Shown: positions 1 to 7,498, counted from the stretch's first letter. The stretch is 60,174 bases of DNA from Arthrobacter sp. S39 (GCF_004320525.1 NZ_SIHX01000017.1:1-60174), one strand, 5' to 3'. Notes: generated from the letters alone by a model not told the origin. Translations and numbers: made by a program.

Positions 1-1
1 A

Positions 2-388
2 TCCCTGGACAACGAAGCGGACCACCTCCGCCCTTGGCACCAGGGCGGAACCACCGGCGTGTCGAACCTGGGAAATCCATGTCCCCGTCACCACCGGCTC
101 AGACACACCAGCGGGTGGAGACCTACCCCGGCCACGAAAAACGAGCCGCCCGGCTGGATCTCACCGTCCGGCCGGCACTACACCAGCGAACACCAGGACT
201 GGGAACCACCACACTTACCCAAAGAACTGCAACCGGAAGTGGCAGCCACGCCAACGTCCAACGTGGCAGCAACCGAGCACGGGCCGCCCCCAACCTCGCG
301 TGACAAATTCTGCCGCCCGGACTTCGCCCACACCGGGCTCTCCCTGGGAGAAGACGGCCTCGAGCGGTTCCTCCATGCCCACGCCTGA
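2..388 (+). CDS. HNH endonuclease, DUF222 family, C-terminal fragment (cut by window edge)
   Basis: The reading frame is open from base 2 to a TGA at 388, so only the C-terminal part is present. Near the start it reads DNEADHLRPWHQGGTT, then NLGNPCPRHHRLRHT, then PPGWISPSGRHY. This is the typical ending of DUF222/13E12 HNH proteins of Arthrobacter and mycobacteria: the DH pair and the later HH form the HNH metal-binding and catalytic core, and the Cys sits where the family has a structural zinc ligand. The tail after about residue 75 is low-complexity and unconserved. These genes occur in many copies in Micrococcaceae; a nuclease role is inferred from the fold, with no known target. The true start lies upstream of the window. 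Confidence 0.8.
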   Translation, partial: SLDNEADHLRPWHQGGTTGVSNLGNPCPRHHRLRHTSGWRPTPATKNEPPGWISPSGRHYTSEHQDWEPPHLPKELQPEVAATPTSNVAATEHGPPPTSRDKFCRPDFAHTGLSLGEDGLERFLHAHA

Positions 389-493
389 CCCGCGACCCAC
401 TGACACAGAGAAATCATCCGGGCGAAACACCCCGGCAACCTCGCCACGGCATGCTTGGCCTTACGGGGATACAACGAGTTGGAGGCGGCTCAC

Positions 494-841
494 ATGGGAA
501 CTCAGGGGAACAACACGGGACGCGGCAGGGTCAGCACTGGCCGGATCCATACCGGACCGGTCCAGACCGAACGGGTCGGCACTGACCGGCTGCAGGCCGG
601 CGACTACATCGAGGCGTGGCACAACGGCAAGCTTTTCCACCAGGGCCGGGTGACCGACGTCGTACCCAAACTGGATCTGTTCTGGATCCTGGACGCACGG
701 TCCGGCACCCGCAGGCTGCTGGACCCGGAGGCGCTGGACATCATCAGGCGCGAAGACATGGCACTGGACGGCAGCGAACCCCGTAACTACCCAGCGGGAG
801 CGCCGGACCGAACCCCTAACGCGGAGCCGATGTCCGCCTGA
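494..841 (+). CDS. Conserved-looking hypothetical protein (115 aa)
   Basis: I chose ATG 494 because GGAGG at 481-485 is well placed; the frame is open further upstream but without a better site. The product is soluble and charged, with no signal peptide, membrane segment or cysteine. A central stretch (about residues 35-80) reads LQAGDYIEAWHNGKLFHQG followed by a WILDARSGTRRLLD segment, suggestive of a small beta-barrel, SH3- or Tudor-like module. The last 25 residues are Pro/Ala-rich and probably disordered. It stands alone between the HNH fragment and a GAF-ANTAR regulator on the same strand, 74 bases before the latter's TTG start. I do not recognise a family. Confidence 0.6.
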   Translation: MGTQGNNTGRGRVSTGRIHTGPVQTERVGTDRLQAGDYIEAWHNGKLFHQGRVTDVVPKLDLFWILDARSGTRRLLDPEALDIIRREDMALDGSEPRNYPAGAPDRTPNAEPMSA

Positions 842-915
842 ATTAGGGAGGTCCGCGTCCGGCTGCGGGTGTACCGTCAAAAGGGGACCTGGCTTCGGCG
901 AAGGAGGCGGAACAT

Positions 916-1689
916 TTGAACCAGAACCAGCTGGGGGCAACCACCGGTGAGAGCCGGACGGCGCGCGATGCGCCAGCGGGCGGGGACGAACACAGACTTT
1001 TGGAGCTTGTCCTGGACAGCCCGGAAATCACGTCGTTCCTCACCGAGCTGGCCATCATGACGGCGTCCTGCCTCTCCACCCAGGACAACCTCATTGAGTG
1101 CGGCGTGACTGTTGTACGGGAGAAAAAACCTGCGACGGCGGCCTGCAGCGACGCGCGGGCGGCATCCCTCGATGAACTCCAGAACGGCTTCGGCGAAGGG
1201 CCGTGCCTGACTGCCCTGCACGAGAACAGCACCACGCTGGTACCCGACCTCCTGGCCGAGGAGCGCTGGCACCGCTACACCGAGGCCGCGCTGGATAACG
1301 GCGTCCGGTCCATCCTGGCCGTCCCCCTGAACCTGGGCGGCGAGGCGCAGGGCGTCACCAACCTCTACTCCAGGCAGCCCAACGGATTTTCGGATCTGGA
1401 TGTCCTGACCGCCGAAAACTTCGTGGCCAACGCGTCCCGGTCCATGCAGCTCGCCCTGAGCATGGCACGGCTCAAAGGGGTGCACGACGACCTGGTGGCA
1501 GCCATGCAGTCGCGGACCATTATCGACATGGCGGTGGGCGTGGTGATGGCGCAAAACGGCAGCAGCCAGGAGGAGGCCATCAGTATCCTCACCCGGGCGT
1601 CCAACAGCCGCAACCTGAAGCTGCGCGACGTGGCGTCCACGGTGGTGGGCTCCGTGGGCCGCAAGGATACGGAGAGCCGGGCCTCTTAA
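916..1689 (+). CDS. GAF and ANTAR domain RNA-binding antiterminator
   Basis: Start is TTG 916, supported by a strong AAGGAGG at 901-907. Residues about 35-180 form a GAF sensor domain (GEGPCLTAL and SILAVPLNL are characteristic). Residues about 195-250 form the ANTAR domain: SRTIIDMAVGVVMAQNGSS then EEAISILTRASNSRNLKLRD, the three-helix RNA-binding module that stabilises paired hexaloop hairpins and prevents termination in target leaders. No kinase or receiver domain is fused, so sensing is probably by direct ligand or redox input to the GAF domain; the ligand is unknown. It is one of four ANTAR proteins in the window. Target RNAs are not evident nearby. Confidence 0.88.
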   Translation: MNQNQLGATTGESRTARDAPAGGDEHRLLELVLDSPEITSFLTELAIMTASCLSTQDNLIECGVTVVREKKPATAACSDARAASLDELQNGFGEGPCLTALHENSTTLVPDLLAEERWHRYTEAALDNGVRSILAVPLNLGGEAQGVTNLYSRQPNGFSDLDVLTAENFVANASRSMQLALSMARLKGVHDDLVAAMQSRTIIDMAVGVVMAQNGSSQEEAISILTRASNSRNLKLRDVASTVVGSVGRKDTESRAS

Positions 1690-1761
1690 GGAGAACGGAC
1701 AGTACGACGGCGGTGCGGGGCCGGCAAACAGACAAACCCCATCCACTGCAATGATGAATCC

Positions 1762-2100
1762 GTGACTATCGCAAAAACGGTTCTGTTGTTCGCCCTGGCC
1801 GCTGTGGCTGAAATTGGCGGGGCCTGGCTCGTTTGGCAGTCGGTCCGCGAGGGCAAGGAGTGGTGGTGGGCCGGACTGGGAGTCATTGCCCTGGGAATCT
1901 ACGGCTTCGCCGCGACGCTGCAACCGGACGCCCACTTTGGCCGGATTCTCGCCGCGTACGGCGGCGTGTTCGTGGCCGGGTCCCTTGCCTGGGGCATGAT
2001 CTTCGACGGGTTCCGGCCCGACCGGTGGGACGTCACGGGTTCCATGATCTGCCTGCTCGGGGTCGCCGTGATCATGTTCGCGCCGCGCAACGCGGGCTGA
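1762..2100 (+). CDS. ynfA: YnfA/UPF0060 family small membrane protein
   Basis: A 112-aa protein with four hydrophobic helices. Family signatures are visible: AEIGGAWLVWQ in helix 1, GIYGFAATLQP after helix 2, and RILAAYGGVFVAGSLAWG in helix 3. UPF0060/YnfA proteins resemble small multidrug-resistance pumps in size and topology; a drug-efflux role is reported for some but not general, so substrate is open. The start is the GTG at 1762; no convincing Shine-Dalgarno precedes it. It lies 72 bases after the GAF-ANTAR gene and just before the ArsR operator, on the same strand. Confidence 0.85.
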   Translation: MTIAKTVLLFALAAVAEIGGAWLVWQSVREGKEWWWAGLGVIALGIYGFAATLQPDAHFGRILAAYGGVFVAGSLAWGMIFDGFRPDRWDVTGSMICLLGVAVIMFAPRNAG

Positions 2101-2113
2101 ACAGCCCATTATG

Positions 2114-2149
2114 AGTACATGATTGCGTGAATACATTCACGGATGTACT
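2114..2149 (+). promoter_or_regulatory. Nested inverted repeats, probable operator of the CmtR-like repressor
   Basis: Two inverted repeats are nested: inner arms CGTGAAT / ATTCACG (2126-2132 and 2135-2141, 2-base spacer) and outer arms AGTACAT / ATGTACT (2114-2120 and 2143-2149). The site overlaps the proposed start codon of the ArsR-family gene, as expected for autoregulation by a metal-sensing repressor. Binding by this particular protein is inference. Confidence 0.65.
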
Positions 2150-2484
2150 TTGGTTGCGTGGAAACCCTCGTTCATGCCCCAGTACTTGCCCGGTTCGGCT
2201 ACGCGGTCTCTGACCCTACCCGGGCCCGGATTCTGCTGGCTTTGGCGGATGCTCCCGGCTATCCGTCGGACCTGGCCGACTCCCTGGGCGTCTCGCGGCA
2301 GAGCATGTCCAATCACCTGACATGCCTGCGGGGCTGCGGGCTGGTGGTCGCCGTTCCGGACGGACGGCGGACCCGGTATGAGCTCGCGGATGCCAGGTTG
2401 GGCCACGCGATCAGGGACCTGCTGGGGGTAGTCCTGGCCGTGGATCCCGCCTGCTGCGCTCCGGACGGGACGTGCCTGGTATGA
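2143..2484 (+). CDS. cmtR: ArsR/SmtB-family metal-sensing repressor, CmtR-like
   Basis: A 113-aa winged-helix repressor. The recognition region reads YPSDLADSLGVSRQSMSNHL followed by TCLRGCGLVV, placing Cys61 and Cys65 as the Cys pair of the DNA-recognition helix that binds Cd/Pb in mycobacterial CmtR. The third CmtR ligand is a C-terminal cysteine; here Cys104, Cys105 and Cys111 in DPACCAPDGTC can serve. Cd/Pb sensing is therefore the best guess. ATG 2143 falls inside the operator and has no clear ribosome site, so GTG 2158 is an alternative start. The stop overlaps the next ATG by four bases (ATGA), so repressor and transporter are translationally coupled. Confidence 0.85.
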   Translation: MYFGCVETLVHAPVLARFGYAVSDPTRARILLALADAPGYPSDLADSLGVSRQSMSNHLTCLRGCGLVVAVPDGRRTRYELADARLGHAIRDLLGVVLAVDPACCAPDGTCLV

Positions 2485-3206
2485 CCACCACCATTCAAGT
2501 TGCACCTACAGCCGCCCGCCGTGCGGTCCTGAACCGCCGCATCCGCCTGTTCGCGGCCGCGACAATCACCTACAACGTCGTTGAGGCAATCGCCGCACTC
2601 TGGGCGGGCAACCTTGCTGATTCTTCGGCCCTGATCGGCTTCGGACTTGATTCGGTGATCGAGGTGGCTTCCGCCGTCGCCCTCTCCTGGCAGTTTTCCG
2701 CGAAGGACCCCGAACGCCGCGAGCGCCTGACCCTGCGGATCATCGCCATCTCCTTCTTCGCCCTTGCCCTGTTCGTCTCCGTGGATTCGGTCAGGTCCCT
2801 GACCGGCGGCGGCGAGGCGCAGCATTCCACTCCCGGCATCGTGATCGCCGCCCTGAGCCTGGCCATCATGCCCGTCCTGTCCTGGCTCCAGCGCCGCGCG
2901 GGCCGGGAACTTGGCTCCCGCACCGCCGTCGCAGATTCAAAACAGACCCTGCTGTGCACCTACCTCTCGGCAGTTCTGCTGCTGGGTCTGGTGCTCAACA
3001 GCGCACTGGGATGGTGGTGGGCAGACGCCGGCGCGGCGCTGGTCATCGCCGGGATCGCCGTCCGGGAGGGCCTCAATGCCTGGAAAGGGGACGCCTGCTG
3101 CGCCGTCGTCCCGGCCAAGGGCACCGCAGGCGACGACGGGAAAGCTGATGCTTGCTGCGCTGGCTGCGGATCCGGCACCGACCCGGACGAGGACACGTGC
3201 GCATAG
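2481..3206 (+). CDS. Cation diffusion facilitator-type metal efflux transporter with Cys-rich tail
   Basis: Starts at ATG 2481 in an ATGA overlap with the repressor gene (a GTG at 2472 is possible). About 241 aa with six hydrophobic helices. The GFGLDSVIEVASA segment in helix 2 and ADSKQTLLC plus WWADAGAALVIAGIAVREG in helices 5-6 match the short CDF-like cation transporters often found next to ArsR/CmtR genes. The last 45 residues lack the usual CDF cytoplasmic domain; instead they carry three Cys clusters (DACCAVV, ADACCAGCGSG, DEDTCA), a plausible metal-capturing tail. Inferred role: proton-driven export of the metal sensed by the upstream repressor, likely Cd, Pb or Zn. Confidence 0.82.
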   Translation: MTTTIQVAPTAARRAVLNRRIRLFAAATITYNVVEAIAALWAGNLADSSALIGFGLDSVIEVASAVALSWQFSAKDPERRERLTLRIIAISFFALALFVSVDSVRSLTGGGEAQHSTPGIVIAALSLAIMPVLSWLQRRAGRELGSRTAVADSKQTLLCTYLSAVLLLGLVLNSALGWWWADAGAALVIAGIAVREGLNAWKGDACCAVVPAKGTAGDDGKADACCAGCGSGTDPDEDTCA

Positions 3207-3508
3207 AACTCCTCCACATCGATGACTGCCCGAACACGGCGGAAGCCCTCGAGCGGCTGGAACTCGCCCTCGCCGCGTTGGGGCGCCAGGACGTTCCGGT
3301 CATTTTGCGGGAGGTCAAGACGGCGGTAGATACGGCCGGGACCGGATTTGCCGGCTCGCCCACCATCACCGCAGACGGGGCCGACATCTTCCCCGACGCG
3401 GCGCCAGCGAGCGATCTCGCCTGCCGGATCTACCGCACGCCGGACGGTCTGGCTGGCGTCCCGACACTCGATCAGCTGACGGAAGCGCTGGCGCGCCATG
3501 GCCTCTGA
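3197..3508 (+). CDS. Thioredoxin-like small protein (103 aa)
   Basis: I chose GTG 3197, giving a protein that begins MRIELLHIDDCPNT; it overlaps the transporter stop (3206) by ten bases and has a purine-rich GACGAGGAC just upstream. The start strand plus DDCPN (a single Cys at the thioredoxin active-site position), and GFAGSPTITADGADIFPD with its cis-Pro-like SPT, mark the thioredoxin-like family commonly found in ArsR and mercury-resistance operons. With one active-site Cys it is unlikely to be a classical disulfide reductase; metal transfer or glutaredoxin-like chemistry is possible. Its last 11 bases overlap the next small gene. Confidence 0.7.
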   Translation: MRIELLHIDDCPNTAEALERLELALAALGRQDVPVILREVKTAVDTAGTGFAGSPTITADGADIFPDAAPASDLACRIYRTPDGLAGVPTLDQLTEALARHGL

Positions 3509-3662
3509 GATGTACCGCCAATGTTCCTGCTGCGGCCGGACCGTGAAGCGCGAAAAGCTCCATGCCCTCGGTGCCGAGCCCGCCTATATCTGCCGAAGAT
3601 GCGGGCTGTGGGTCGCATTCCGGCGCCGGCCCAAATCCGCGCGGCGTACCATCACCGAATGA
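3498..3662 (+). CDS. Small zinc-ribbon protein (54 aa)
   Basis: A short frame from ATG 3498 to TGA 3662. The protein has the pattern CSCCGRTVKREKLHALG then YICRRCGLWVAFRRR: two CxxC-type knuckles about 20 residues apart with a basic tail, typical of a one-zinc ribbon. It overlaps the thioredoxin-like gene by 11 bases and shares an ATGA overlap with the hydrolase gene at 3659-3662. That chain of overlaps is the main argument that it is real. Function is unknown; the context (metal sensor, exporter, thioredoxin-like) makes metal binding or redox-linked sensing plausible. Confidence 0.68.
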   Translation: MASEMYRQCSCCGRTVKREKLHALGAEPAYICRRCGLWVAFRRRPKSARRTITE

Positions 3663-4327
3663 CCACGTTCATTCTGATACCCGGCGCGGGCGGGACAGCC
3701 TGGTACTGGAGCCATGTAGTCCCCCTGCTGCAGGAGGCTGGCCACGAGGCCGTCGCCGTCGACCTCCCCGGTGACGACGACGGCGCCGGGCTGCCCGAGT
3801 ACACGCGCCTGGTTCTCGACGCCATCGGCGAGCGGTCCGACGTCGTGCTCATTGCGCAGTCACTCGGCGGCTTCACCGCACCGCTCGTCTGCGCCCGGGC
3901 CTCCGTGCGGGAACTGGTCCTGGTGAATGCGATGATCCCGGCACCGGGCGAGACGCCGGGCGCGTGGTGGGACAACACCGGCTGGGATGCCGCGCGGCTG
4001 GCTGCAGCGGCGGCCAACGGCTACAGCCCGGAGTTCGACGACGGCATTTACTTCCTGCACGACGTCCCGCCGGACATCGCGGCCGAAGGGGAACCGTATC
4101 AACGCCCCGAAGCGGGCGCGGTGTTTGCCTCAGTGTGCGACTTCACGGAGTGGCCCGATATCCCGACCCTTGTCCTCGCCGGCAAGGCGGACCGGTTCTT
4201 TCCCGTGGACTTCCAGCAGCGGATCGCCCGCGAGCGCCTCGGGATCGACCCTGACGTCATAGCCGGCGGCCATCTCCTCGCCCTGGCAAACCCCCGCGGC
4301 GTGGCCGACTACCTGCTGCGGGGCTGA
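3659..4327 (+). CDS. Alpha/beta-fold hydrolase (222 aa)
   Basis: Starts at ATG 3659, overlapping the zinc-ribbon stop. The fold is clear: MTTFILIPGAGGTAWYW with the oxyanion-hole strand, a nucleophile elbow IAQSLGGF (Ser68), an acid in AGKADRFF (Asp178) and a catalytic His in GGHLLAL (His205). It belongs to the short esterase/HNL-like (salicylate-binding-protein) branch of alpha/beta hydrolases, which often lacks a lid. The substrate cannot be read from sequence. It is the last gene of the overlapping cmtR-like operon, although it could be there only by chance. Confidence 0.85.
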   Translation: MTTFILIPGAGGTAWYWSHVVPLLQEAGHEAVAVDLPGDDDGAGLPEYTRLVLDAIGERSDVVLIAQSLGGFTAPLVCARASVRELVLVNAMIPAPGETPGAWWDNTGWDAARLAAAAANGYSPEFDDGIYFLHDVPPDIAAEGEPYQRPEAGAVFASVCDFTEWPDIPTLVLAGKADRFFPVDFQQRIARERLGIDPDVIAGGHLLALANPRGVADYLLRG

Positions 4328-4436
4328 ACATAGGACCGTTTGTCCAGCTCCGGCCGTTGCACCAAAGATAAATGTCAGCCCCTGCCCGTACCCTCCGTGG
4401 AGAAGCAAAAGCCGAACCCTTGGAGAACGCGTTACC

Positions 4437-4748
4437 GTGACAACAACAGCAAGCGAAACAACCCTCGATGCCGCAGTGGACGTCCGCTTCATGTCCGGCC
4501 GGCCCTTGGCCATCCGGCACGCCGGGCAGATCTGGGTCGTCGCGGAAGATCCCGTGCAATGGTTCACCAGAGACTCCTGGTGGGACACCCGTCGATCGGC
4601 GCCGGTAGGTATCGGGAACGTCGTGGACATCGAACACTGGCGCGTGCAGGTCCGCCTCGGATCCTCCTCCTCGGCACTGCGGACCTTCGAGCTGCGTCGC
4701 GAGCCGTTGTCCGAACAATGGCTCCTCGAATCCATCGCCCATGGCTGA
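4437..4748 (+). CDS. DUF6504-like conserved actinobacterial protein (103 aa)
   Basis: Start GTG 4437 is preceded by TGGAGAA at 4421-4427. The core reads RPLAIRHAGQIWVVAEDPVQW, then RDSWWDTRR, then HWRVQVRLG, resembling the short DUF6504 family in which conserved Trp residues and a closing WRV strand form a small beta domain. Such proteins are sometimes encoded near ImuB/DnaE2 mutasome genes, but none is here. No signal peptide or membrane segment. It converges on the ABC permease gene across a strong hairpin. Function unknown. Confidence 0.7.
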   Translation: MTTTASETTLDAAVDVRFMSGRPLAIRHAGQIWVVAEDPVQWFTRDSWWDTRRSAPVGIGNVVDIEHWRVQVRLGSSSSALRTFELRREPLSEQWLLESIAHG

Positions 4749-4843
4749 GCCCCAACCGGGGGTCCACCCGGATCGGGGGCGAATGCAGAGCAGCGTGGAA
4801 CAGCCTGGTCTGCCCCCGCTTCAGCGTTAGGCCTGTTAACTGG

Positions 4844-4880
4844 CTTCGCCCGCTTCCCCGTGGGGGGGAGGCGGGCGGAG
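4844..4880. terminator. Bidirectional terminator-like hairpin between convergent genes
   Basis: A 16-bp GC-rich stem with one wobble (arms 4844-4859 and 4865-4880, 5-base loop GTGGG), core arm GCCCGCTTCCCC. It sits between the stops of the DUF6504-like gene (+) and the ABC permease (-), followed by TCGTTT on the plus side. Confidence 0.7.
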
Positions 4881-4921
4881 TCGTTTGCCGCGGAGTGCCC
4901 TGCCGTGGGCGGCGCTCGGCC

Positions 4922-5686
4922 TCAGCTGATCTTGCGGCGGTAGATGGCGATCGCGAAGGCGTAGCCGACGGCCAGCAGGCCGACGAGCCAGGCGAGGGCG
5001 ACCCAGATGTCACTGCCGACGGGCTCCTGCGCGAACAGGGCCCGGATGGTGTTCACGATGGAGGTCACTGGCTGGTTCTCGGCGAACCAGGCGACCGGGC
5101 CGGGCATCGAGTCGGTGGGCGCGAAGGCCGAGCTGATGAACGGCAGGAAGATCAGCGGGTAGCTGAACGCGCTTGCGCCGTCCACAGTCTTCGCCGAGAG
5201 CCCGGCGATCACTGCGATCCAGGTCAGGGCGAGGGTGAACAGGATCAGCACGCCGGCGACGGCAAACCAGGCGGTCACGGATGCTCCGGTGCGGAACCCC
5301 ATGAGCAGCGCGACGCCAATGACGAGCGCCACCGAGACCAGGTTCGCGGCCAGGGAGGTGAGCACGTGCGCCCAGAGCACGCTCGACCTCGCGATCGGCA
5401 TGGACTGGAAGCGCTCGAAGATGCCGCCCTGCATGTCAAGGAACAGCCGGTACGCGGTGTAGGCAATACCGGACGCGATGGTGATGAGCAGGATGCCGGG
5501 GAGCATGTAGTTGATGTACGACTGGTCGGATCCGGTGTTGATCGCACCGCCGAAGACGTACACAAACAGCAGCATCAGCGCGATCGGGGTGACGGCGGTG
5601 GTGATGATCGTGTCTGGGCTGCGGAGGATGTGGCGCAGCGAGCGGCTCGTCAGGACCCTTGTGTCGCCGAGAACGTGGGTGGTCAT
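4922..5686 (-). CDS. ABC-2 type transporter permease
   Basis: Starts at the ATG whose complement ends at 5686; it overlaps the ATPase stop by four bases and has GAAAGGAAG upstream. The 254-aa protein has six hydrophobic segments and the ABC-2 signature FERFQSMPIARSSVLWAH after helix 2, followed by FVYVFGGAI-type and SSAFAP segments, as in DrrB/daunorubicin-type exporters. It pairs with the DrrA-like ATPase encoded just upstream. Likely role: export of a lipophilic compound or drug across the membrane. The substrate is unknown. Confidence 0.88.
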   Translation of the reverse strand: MTTHVLGDTRVLTSRSLRHILRSPDTIITTAVTPIALMLLFVYVFGGAINTGSDQSYINYMLPGILLITIASGIAYTAYRLFLDMQGGIFERFQSMPIARSSVLWAHVLTSLAANLVSVALVIGVALLMGFRTGASVTAWFAVAGVLILFTLALTWIAVIAGLSAKTVDGASAFSYPLIFLPFISSAFAPTDSMPGPVAWFAENQPVTSIVNTIRALFAQEPVGSDIWVALAWLVGLLAVGYAFAIAIYRRKIS

Positions 5687-6552
5687 CGGACTTCCTTTCG
5701 TACTGGAACCGGGCCGGCGCTGCGGTCGGCGTCGGCGGTGTTGGTCGGGTCGTCGTCGGCGGTGCCGGTCTCGCCGGTGTCGCCGACGAGGGCGAGGAAG
5801 ACGTCCTCGAGAGAGGGCTGCTTCTCCACGTATTCGACCTTGGCGGGCGGGAGGAGCTGCTTGAGTTCGGCGAGGGTCCCGTTCTGGATGATGGTGCCCT
5901 TGTGCAGGATGGCGATGCGGTCGGCAAGCTGTTCGGCCTCGTCCAGGTACTGCGTGGTGAGCAGCACCGTGGTGCCCTGGCCGGCCAGACGCTTCACGGT
6001 CTGCCACACCTCGATGCGCGCCTGGGGGTCGAGCCCCGTGGTCGGTTCGTCGAGGAAGATGACCGGCGGGTTCCCGATCAGGCTCATCGCAATGTCGAGC
6101 CTGCGTCGCATGCCGCCCGAGTACGTCGCCACCTTCCGGGAACCCGCATCGGTGAGGGTGAACTGCGCGAGCAGCCCATCCGCGATCGCCCCCGGGTCCG
6201 TCAGGTGCCGCAACTTGGCGATGAGCACGAGGTTCTCCCGGCCGGTGAGTACTTCATCGACCGCAGCGAACTGGCCGGTCAGGCTGATCGACTCGCGCAC
6301 ATCGCCGGGCTTCGCGGCGACGTCGAACCCATTGACCGTGGCTGTGCCGGCGTCGGCCTTCAGCAGCGTGGACAGGATCTTCACCATGGTGGTCTTCCCG
6401 GCCCCGTTGGAGCCGAGGAGGGCGAAAATGCTGCCCGCCGCCACCTCGAAGTCCACCCCGCGCAGGACGTGCAGGTCCTTGAACGACTTCTCGATGCCCT
6501 GCACCCGGATCGCGGGTCCGCTGACCCGGTTTCGTGTCACCTCGGTGCTCAT
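5683..6552 (-). CDS. DrrA-like ABC transporter ATP-binding protein
   Basis: Start ATG 6552 overlaps the DUF1048 stop (ATGA) and the stop overlaps the permease start. The 289-aa protein shows Walker A GSNGAGKTT, Q-loop SLTGQFAAVDEVLTG, signature YSGGMRRRLDIA, Walker B VIFLDEPTTGLDP, and a switch-region TTQYLDEAEQLADR in which Gln replaces the usual H-loop His, as is common in the DrrA subgroup. The last 40 residues are acidic and linker-like. It energises the adjacent permease. Tight overlaps with its neighbours indicate one transcript under PadR control. Confidence 0.92.
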   Translation of the reverse strand: MSTEVTRNRVSGPAIRVQGIEKSFKDLHVLRGVDFEVAAGSIFALLGSNGAGKTTMVKILSTLLKADAGTATVNGFDVAAKPGDVRESISLTGQFAAVDEVLTGRENLVLIAKLRHLTDPGAIADGLLAQFTLTDAGSRKVATYSGGMRRRLDIAMSLIGNPPVIFLDEPTTGLDPQARIEVWQTVKRLAGQGTTVLLTTQYLDEAEQLADRIAILHKGTIIQNGTLAELKQLLPPAKVEYVEKQPSLEDVFLALVGDTGETGTADDDPTNTADADRSAGPVPVRKEVR

Positions 6553-6920
6553 GACCCTGCCTCCTTCGCTTTCGCCTTGTCGACCGCCTCGTTCAGGCGG
6601 GCCCGTTCCTTGTCGATCCACCGTTTTCCGCCGTAGGCCTGGGCGAAGCTCTCGGCGAACTCGATGGGGTCTTCGCCGACGATCTCGCTCACGGGTGTGC
6701 CGTCTATGGCGGCGCGTTCCCAGAGGTCCGCGAGGTCCACGAACATCTGCACGATGGTGTCCCCCTCGGTGACCCCGCCGTAGTACATGAAGTACCTGTT
6801 GAAGGCGGTCGCCACGGAGCGGTAGGGCTCAGGCAGGGCATCCAGCCGGGCCTTGGCCTGCTTGTACTGCTTCTTCTGCTCGAGCGAGCCGGTTACCAGC
6901 TCGATCCATTTTGCTGCCAT
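6549..6920 (-). CDS. DUF1048 family protein
   Basis: I place the start at ATG 6920 (MAAKWIELVTGSLEQKKQ), with a strong GGGAGGAAAG ribosome site lying over the end of padR. The protein is helical and highly charged, with FNRYFMYYGG in the middle and the Gly-Lys-Arg-Trp-Ile-Asp segment near the end, matching DUF1048 proteins regularly encoded between PadR regulators and ABC-2 transporters in Gram-positives. Biochemical function is unknown; a partner or adaptor of the PadR regulator or the transporter is inferred from conserved linkage. Confidence 0.85.
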   Translation of the reverse strand: MAAKWIELVTGSLEQKKQYKQAKARLDALPEPYRSVATAFNRYFMYYGGVTEGDTIVQMFVDLADLWERAAIDGTPVSEIVGEDPIEFAESFAQAYGGKRWIDKERARLNEAVDKAKAKEAGS

Positions 6921-6921
6921 G

Positions 6922-7251
6922 TCACTTTCCTCCCGTGCGGAGCTGTTCAAGCCGTTCGGACAAGAAGCTCCATGTGTTCCAGAATTCGTCCAGTTCTTTT
7001 TCGCCCAGTGCGTTGAGCGTGTACACCTTGCGTGGCGGCCCTTTTTCGGAGGGCCGCTTCTCGACGTCCACCAGGCCTTTTTGCTCGATCCTGACGAGCA
7101 GTGCGTACACGGTGCCCTCAGCGATTTCGGTGAAACCCTGCGCCCGGAGCAGCGTCGTGATTTCGTACCCGTAGGCCGGGCTCCCGGTCAGGAGGGCCAG
7201 AACAATGCCCTCCAGCGTCCCTTTGAGCATCTCCGTCATTTGCTTGCCCAC
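6922..7251 (-). CDS. PadR-family transcriptional repressor
   Basis: Start is GTG 7251, preceded by GGAGGAGGTG. The 109-aa protein is the short PadR-s2 type: an N-terminal winged helix (LKGTLEGIVLALL, then YGYEITTLLRAQGF, then EGTVYALLVRIEQKGLV, then GPPRKVYTLNALG) and a single dimerisation helix. LmrR-type PadR proteins bind planar hydrophobic drugs in the dimer interface and derepress an adjacent ABC exporter; the gene order here fits that model. Only one base separates its stop from the DUF1048 start, so the four minus-strand genes form one operon. Confidence 0.9.
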   Translation of the reverse strand: MGKQMTEMLKGTLEGIVLALLTGSPAYGYEITTLLRAQGFTEIAEGTVYALLVRIEQKGLVDVEKRPSEKGPPRKVYTLNALGEKELDEFWNTWSFLSERLEQLRTGGK

Positions 7252-7277
7252 CGGACACCTCCTCCACTACTCAGTGT

Positions 7278-7300
7278 TACTAGCTACTAGTACATAGTAT
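7278..7300 (-). promoter_or_regulatory. Tandem TACTAG repeats upstream of padR, probable operator
   Basis: TACTAG occurs twice in tandem with a 7-base period (7278-7283 and 7285-7290) and is followed by TACATAGTAT. TACTAGTA at 7285-7292 is an 8-bp perfect palindrome. The position, 27-49 bases upstream of the PadR start, fits an autoregulatory PadR box; AT content is high against the local background. Confidence 0.5.
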
Positions 7301-7375
7301 CGCTAAGTAGCTGATGCGCAAGCCCCCAATTTGCGGCAGGAATGGACCGCCGGTTGTGGCTGGTCCACGTTGCCG

Positions 7376-7456
7376 TTAAGACCGCGTCAAGATTCCGTAC
7401 GGGTGCATTAAGGATTCGTCAGGAACGCGTCGCGCCCAGATTCCCGGGGGTTGACT
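7376..7456 (+). promoter_or_regulatory. Putative KdpE boxes and -35 element of the kdp operon
   Basis: Four half-sites lie in two pairs: TTAAG 7376 with TCAAG 7387, and TTAAG 7408 with TCAGG 7419. Each pair is offset by 11 bases and the pairs are 32 bases apart (about three helical turns). Direct half-sites at helical spacing are what OmpR-family regulators such as KdpE recognise. TTGACT at 7451-7456 is a plausible -35; the -10 is poor, as in activator-dependent promoters. The same motif recurs at 15577. Confidence 0.6.
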
Positions 7457-7498
7457 GGGACCAGCCCCACACGGGGGTGCGTTCGAAAGGAACCTGCA

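Noticed and set aside
4340..6772. An open plus-strand frame of 810 codons opposite the ABC operon
   Set aside because: It is antisense to DUF1048, ABC ATPase and permease genes with clear motifs, has low-complexity sequence and no ribosome site; high GC leaves such frames open.
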